Shown piece after piece: positions 23,728 through 26,968 of a stretch of 26,968 nucleotides of DNA. The stretch's first letter is position 1. Every line of letters starts with the position of its first letter. A program made the position numbers and the translations under genes. A model generated the notes under the pieces. That model made no database searches. It was not told where the DNA came from and saw only the letters and a list, made by a program, of their open reading frames with translations. Location: positions 1 to 26,968 of the forward strand of contig PFJA01000260.1 in NCBI GenBank assembly GCA_002782905.1, in the 5' to 3' direction. The stretch is from Lysobacterales bacterium CG_4_10_14_3_um_filter_64_11. Its GTDB lineage: Bacteria; Pseudomonadota; Gammaproteobacteria; Xanthomonadales; Xanthomonadaceae.

Positions 23728-23765
23728 CAGCCCCGGGGTACGGCCTGCGGCCTCTGCCCGGGCTG
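23728..23765. repeat. CCCGGG/GGCC-TGC-GGCC hairpin repeat (copy B)
   Basis: CAGCCCCGGGGTACGGCC (23728-23745) and GGCCTCTGCCCGGGCTG (23749-23765) form an imperfect hairpin around TGC. It has the same core and CCCGGG arms as the hairpin at 39-68, in the opposite orientation. It lies in the 250-base gap between the divergent MAPEG and LplT/PlsC genes. Confidence 0.6.
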
Positions 23766-23897
23766 CATGCTGATCGGCTTGTGTGCAAGCGCGCCTTGCG
23801 CGCGAAGCCTTTGCTTTGCTCGGTCGGCTGCTTCGCTGCCGCCAGCGATCATTGACCCGTTACACTGCGCGGGCCGACTGATGATGGAGTGTGGTCG

Positions 23898-25781
23898 ATG
23901 GCCGACAACCAGTTTTCCCTACTTTCGCAGCGCCGCTTTTTGCCGTTTTTCCTCACCCAGGCGCTGGGTGCGTTCAACGACAACGTGTTCAAGAATGCAC
24001 TGGTGATCCTGATTGCCTTCAAGGTAGTCGGGCTGAGCAGCGATGACATCAACTTCTGGTCGAATCTGGCGGCCGGCCTGTTCATCCTGCCATTTTTCCT
24101 GTTCTCTGCCAGCGCCGGGCAATGGGCGGAAAAGAACGAAAAATCGGGCTTGATCCGCAAGATCAAATTGCTCGAAGTGTTCATCATGCTGCTGGCAGCC
24201 GTTGGCTTCTGGCTCAACTCTCTGCCGTTCCTGCTCGGTGTGCTGTTCCTGATGGGTCTGCAAAGCACCTTGTTTGGCCCAGTGAAATACTCGGTGTTGC
24301 CGCAATTGCTCAAGCCCGGCGAATTGCTGGGTGGCAATGCGCTAGTCGAAGCCGGAACGTTTTTGGCCATCTTGCTCGGTACGCTGGCCGGCGGTGCGCT
24401 GATGGCGCTGTTTGTCAGCGGCACGGTGTTGGTGGCGGCCACCGTGATCGCGATTGCGCTCGCCGGTTATGCCATGAGCCGGGCGATTCCGGCGATTGCG
24501 GCCAGCGCGCCGGATCTGCGCATCAACCTCAACCCATTCACCCAGACGCTGCGCACCCTGGCCTGCCTGCGTGGCAACCGGGCGGTGCTGTATGCGGTGC
24601 TCGGGGTCAGTTGGTTCTGGTTCTTTGGCGCCACGTTTCTCGCCCAGATACCCAATTACACGCGCGAGTTTCTCGGTGGCAACGAAGAAGTGGCGCCGCT
24701 GGTATTGACCCTGTTCTCACTTGGCATCGGGGTCGGGTCGTTGCTGTGCGAGCGCCTGTCGGGGCGGCGCGTGGAGATCGGCTTGGTGCCACTGGGTGCG
24801 CTCGGACTTACCGTGTTTGCCGTGGACCTGTATTTTGCGCGGCCGCTGGGCAGCGTGGAAACGGGTATGAGTGCGCTGCAGTTTCTGGCCGCGCCGGGCA
24901 ATGTGCGGGTGATGATCGATCTACTCGGGATCGGCTTGTTCGGCGGCTTTTACATCGTGCCGTTGTATGCCCTGATCCAGAGCCGCGCCGATCCGGCGCG
25001 CCTGAGCCGCATCATTGCCGCCAACAACATTCTCAACGCCTTGTTCATGGTGGTTGCCGCGTTGCTGGCAATGGCGTGGTTCCGCGCCGGGCTGAATATT
25101 CCGCAGGTGTTTGCGCTCAACGCGATCCTCAACGTGCTGGTGGCGATTTACATTTTCAGCCTGGTGCCCGAGTTCACCATGCGCTTCATGAGCTGGCTGA
25201 TCGTCGGCGTGCTGTACCGGTTGCGCACCCGTGGCACCGATCTGGTGCCCGATGACGGGCCGGCGCTGGTGGTGTGCAACCACGTCAGCTTTGTCGATGC
25301 GCTGATCGTGATGGGTGCGGTGCGCAGGCCGATTCGTTTCGTGATGTATCACAAGATCTTCCGCATCCCGGTGTTGCGGTGGATTTTCCGCATCGCACGG
25401 GCGATTCCGATTGCCCCAGCCAAGGAGGATGCCGCGTTGATGGAGCGGGCGTTCGCCGAAATCGACGCCGCGCTGGCGGCGGGCGAAGTGGTAGGCATAT
25501 TCCCCGAAGGGCAGCTCACCCTGGATGGCGAGATCGGCAGTTTCCGCAGCGGCGTGGAACGCATCCTTGCGGCGCGGCCGGTGCCAGTGGTGGCGATGGC
25601 ACTGCGTGGCATGTGGCGCAGCATGTGGAGCCGACGCAGCCAGCACATGTATCGCGCACGGCTGCCGCGCCGGTTTCGCGCGCGGGTGGAATTGGTCGCC
25701 ACTGGCCCAATAGCCGCCGATCAGGCGAGCGCCAGTGCGCTGGAAGCGATCGTGCGCGAACTGCGTGGGGAAGCCGCGTGA
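23898..25781 (+). CDS. LplT-like MFS transporter fused to PlsC-type acyltransferase
   Basis: This 627-residue protein has two parts. Residues about 10-430 form a 12-helix MFS domain resembling LplT lysophospholipid transporters (FFLTQALGAFNDNVFKNALV, LQSTLFGPVKYSVLPQLL). Residues about 440-627 are a cytoplasmic PlsC/LPLAT domain with the HX4D motif in NHVSFVDALI (His462, Asp467) and FPEGQLTLDG (535-538 FPEG). The pair would flip lysophospholipids inward and re-acylate them, a membrane-repair route. Larger relatives add an acyl-ACP synthetase (Aas) domain, which is absent here. The ATG at 23898 has GGAG eight bases upstream; an in-frame GTG at 23889 was judged less likely. It ends convergently, 26 bases from ampE. 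Confidence 0.92.
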   Translation: MADNQFSLLSQRRFLPFFLTQALGAFNDNVFKNALVILIAFKVVGLSSDDINFWSNLAAGLFILPFFLFSASAGQWAEKNEKSGLIRKIKLLEVFIMLLAAVGFWLNSLPFLLGVLFLMGLQSTLFGPVKYSVLPQLLKPGELLGGNALVEAGTFLAILLGTLAGGALMALFVSGTVLVAATVIAIALAGYAMSRAIPAIAASAPDLRINLNPFTQTLRTLACLRGNRAVLYAVLGVSWFWFFGATFLAQIPNYTREFLGGNEEVAPLVLTLFSLGIGVGSLLCERLSGRRVEIGLVPLGALGLTVFAVDLYFARPLGSVETGMSALQFLAAPGNVRVMIDLLGIGLFGGFYIVPLYALIQSRADPARLSRIIAANNILNALFMVVAALLAMAWFRAGLNIPQVFALNAILNVLVAIYIFSLVPEFTMRFMSWLIVGVLYRLRTRGTDLVPDDGPALVVCNHVSFVDALIVMGAVRRPIRFVMYHKIFRIPVLRWIFRIARAIPIAPAKEDAALMERAFAEIDAALAAGEVVGIFPEGQLTLDGEIGSFRSGVERILAARPVPVVAMALRGMWRSMWSRRSQHMYRARLPRRFRARVELVATGPIAADQASASALEAIVRELRGEAA

Positions 25782-25807
25782 CGACGGGTGTGAAGCTGCG
25801 GCGGGGG

Positions 25808-26680
25808 TCAGTTCGCCCAACCCGCCAACACAAACAGCGCCAGTACCGCCAGCCAGACCAGCACAATGCGCCAGACCAGGCTCATCGCGTCGCGCAGCGC
25901 GACCAGTGCCGGTGACTCGCCGATCGCCTCAACGCCGTCGGCGGCTTCGCTGGCAAGCTCACAATTGACGCTGGCGCGCGCTGCGGCATACAGAAAATCG
26001 ATGTTCAGGCGCCAGCCATCGCGTTGCCAATCGCGCCAGGCGGCGAGCACGTTGTCGAAGTTGGCCACCAGTGCCAGCGCCAGGGTCATCAGCTGCGCCG
26101 CCGGCCATTCAAGAATCATCCGTGTGCGCTGCACCACTTCGCGATGGCGCTCGGGCAGTTGCGCATTGCGGCTGGCAAGCGTGGTCAGACGATAACCGAT
26201 GGCGCCCATCGGGCCGAGCAGCAGGAACCACAGCAGCACGCCAAACCAGCGCTGCAATGCGCCGGCGAATACCGCACTGACCAGGCTGGCCGGTTCGACA
26301 ACCACCTGCGCGTCGGGATTGAGCTGCGCCACCAGGGTAGTTGCCGCGTCCAGGTCGTCGGTGTGCAGCACCTGATCGACATCCTGATCGAGGTCGCGCG
26401 GGCCCCAGGCATAGAACAGGCTCGCCAGCGAAAACACGAACAGTGGCAGACCGTAAAACCGGTCAGCAAGCAGTGCGGACAGCACACCCAACAGCCCGAC
26501 CGGCACGCCAATACTGAGCGCAGCGCCCCACGGCCCTTGCCACGCGTCGCGCAAGCGATCCTTCCGGCGCAGCCAGTGCAGCCAGTGCTCGAACCACTGA
26601 AATTGGCGCACGGCAGCAAGCGGCTGGACCATATGGCCTAGCACCAGGGCAATCACTACGGCGATGAGGGTGGCGGACAT
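25808..26680 (-). CDS. ampE: AmpE, beta-lactamase regulatory inner-membrane protein
   Basis: The 290-residue protein is close to E. coli AmpE (284) in length. It starts MSATLIAVVIALVLGHMVQP and has four or so membrane helices (about 1-18, 60-90, 140-165 and 268-288) around a soluble loop. Family motifs include LFYAWGPRDLDQDVDQVL, SAVFAGALQRWFGVLLWF, and RMILEWPAAQLMTLALALVA then NFDNVLAAW. AmpE is named from the ampD-ampE operon that affects beta-lactamase induction and peptidoglycan recycling; its activity is unknown. No ampD is visible directly upstream: the 167 bases before it carry an inverted repeat and the tail of another gene. An ATG at 26743 would add 21 polar residues and was rejected. 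Confidence 0.9.
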   Translation of the reverse strand: MSATLIAVVIALVLGHMVQPLAAVRQFQWFEHWLHWLRRKDRLRDAWQGPWGAALSIGVPVGLLGVLSALLADRFYGLPLFVFSLASLFYAWGPRDLDQDVDQVLHTDDLDAATTLVAQLNPDAQVVVEPASLVSAVFAGALQRWFGVLLWFLLLGPMGAIGYRLTTLASRNAQLPERHREVVQRTRMILEWPAAQLMTLALALVANFDNVLAAWRDWQRDGWRLNIDFLYAAARASVNCELASEAADGVEAIGESPALVALRDAMSLVWRIVLVWLAVLALFVLAGWAN

Positions 26681-26787
26681 GGTTTTCGTGTGGTCGTGTC
26701 TGGCTGAATGATAGCCCGGATAGGGAGTTGCGGCCTGCGCCATGAATCACGACACAAGTGATGTCATGTCTGCTGCCGTCTCGATTC

Positions 26788-26836
26788 CGTATTTTCCCCA
26801 GGGCAAACACATCGATCGATGGCACTGGGAAATACG
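26788..26836. repeat. 49-bp imperfect inverted repeat with a central 12-bp palindrome
   Basis: CGTATTTTCCCCAG (26788-26801) and CTGGGAAATACG (26825-26836) are inverted copies apart from two extra bases in the left arm. Between them lies the perfect palindrome CATCGATCGATG (26810-26821). It sits 11 bases past the stop of the minus-strand gene at the window edge and 107 bases before ampE, so it could terminate that gene or be a protein-binding site for ampE. Confidence 0.6.
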
Positions 26837-26847
26837 CTATACACTGG

Positions 26848-26968
26848 TCAATCCGGCCACTGCGCGAGCCAATCATCAAGCAACAGCCGCGAGATCGAAG
26901 CCCGTGGAGGCGGCAGCAGGTGGCCACCGGCGATCGCCGCGCGCAGCGCCGGCGCGGTTATCCACAGG
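26848..26968 (-). CDS. C-terminal end of an unidentified protein (runs off the window)
   Basis: The minus strand stays open from the window edge to a TGA at 26850-26848. It encodes 39 residues ending ASISRLLLDDWLAQWPD, preceded by LWITAPALRAAIAGGHLLPP. The composition is protein-like, and the stop is followed by a large inverted repeat. I do not recognise the family. A plus-strand frame from an ATG at 26742 is also open to the window edge, so the strand is not certain. Confidence 0.4.
   Translation of the reverse strand, partial: LWITAPALRAAIAGGHLLPPPRASISRLLLDDWLAQWPD

Noticed and set aside
1..26968. CRISPR arrays, tRNA or rRNA genes, prophage
   Set aside because: No regularly spaced direct repeats, tRNA cloverleaf with a TTCRA-type arm, rRNA core sequence or phage structural gene was seen by eye on either strand.

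Overview
The window is high-GC, densely coded DNA from a Gammaproteobacterium, most likely of the Lysobacterales/Xanthomonadales (Rhodanobacteraceae or Lysobacteraceae type). This placement is inferred from the rpoZ-spoT-ridA-recG order, the periplasmic Tricorn-like protease, the moxR/DUF58/tgpA cluster, ampE and the GC-rich interspersed hairpins. No rRNA, tRNA, CRISPR array, phage or complete insertion sequence was seen.

Layout. 1-5354: housekeeping block rpoZ, spoT, ridA, recG, with a zinc-ribbon methyltransferase gene overlapping the end of recG. 6117-8076: a REP-like palindrome has run into the methyltransferase 3' end. It is followed by the scar of a deleted arsA ATPase gene, an intact ACR3 arsenite exporter and an arsenate reductase. 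8200-8505: rpmE2 (L31 type B) with a clear promoter and terminator. 8609-11914 (minus): a secreted 1101-residue Tricorn-like S41 protease. 12074-12517: a small membrane protein. 12581-13144 (minus): a decayed toxin-antitoxin pair, a DUF1902 (HicB-like) antitoxin and a HicA toxin, whose toxin gene is split by a 168-bp element with 22-bp inverted ends. 13277-17650 (minus): the operon moxR - DUF58 - tgpA-like transglutaminase - slp lipoprotein. 17705-19549: a GT39-type glycosyltransferase with a C-terminal Ig-like domain. 19550-20174: non-coding mosaic. 20175-21164 (minus): stress kinase SrkA. 21316-22622: PadR regulator plus a DUF1700/sensor membrane protein. 22658-23647 (minus): MAPEG protein and methyltransferase. 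23898-25781: an LplT-like/PlsC fusion. 25808-26680 (minus): AmpE, then the tail of an unidentified gene at the window edge.

How the genes work together. The first block serves transcription and the stringent response (omega, ppGpp), metabolite repair and replication-fork repair. The arsenic genes form a minimal reduce-and-export module, ArsC giving arsenite and ACR3 exporting it; the ATPase that would energise or chaperone export has been lost. Many of the remaining genes concern the envelope: periplasmic proteolysis, transglutaminase, lipoprotein, lipid-linked sugar transfer, lysophospholipid repair and AmpE.

The two most interesting observations come from reading the apparently empty DNA. 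One is the arsA deletion scar, visible in two different frames. The other is the hicA gene that becomes readable again when the 168-bp inverted-repeat element is removed. All domain and family calls were made by eye from translated sequence and have not been checked against any database.
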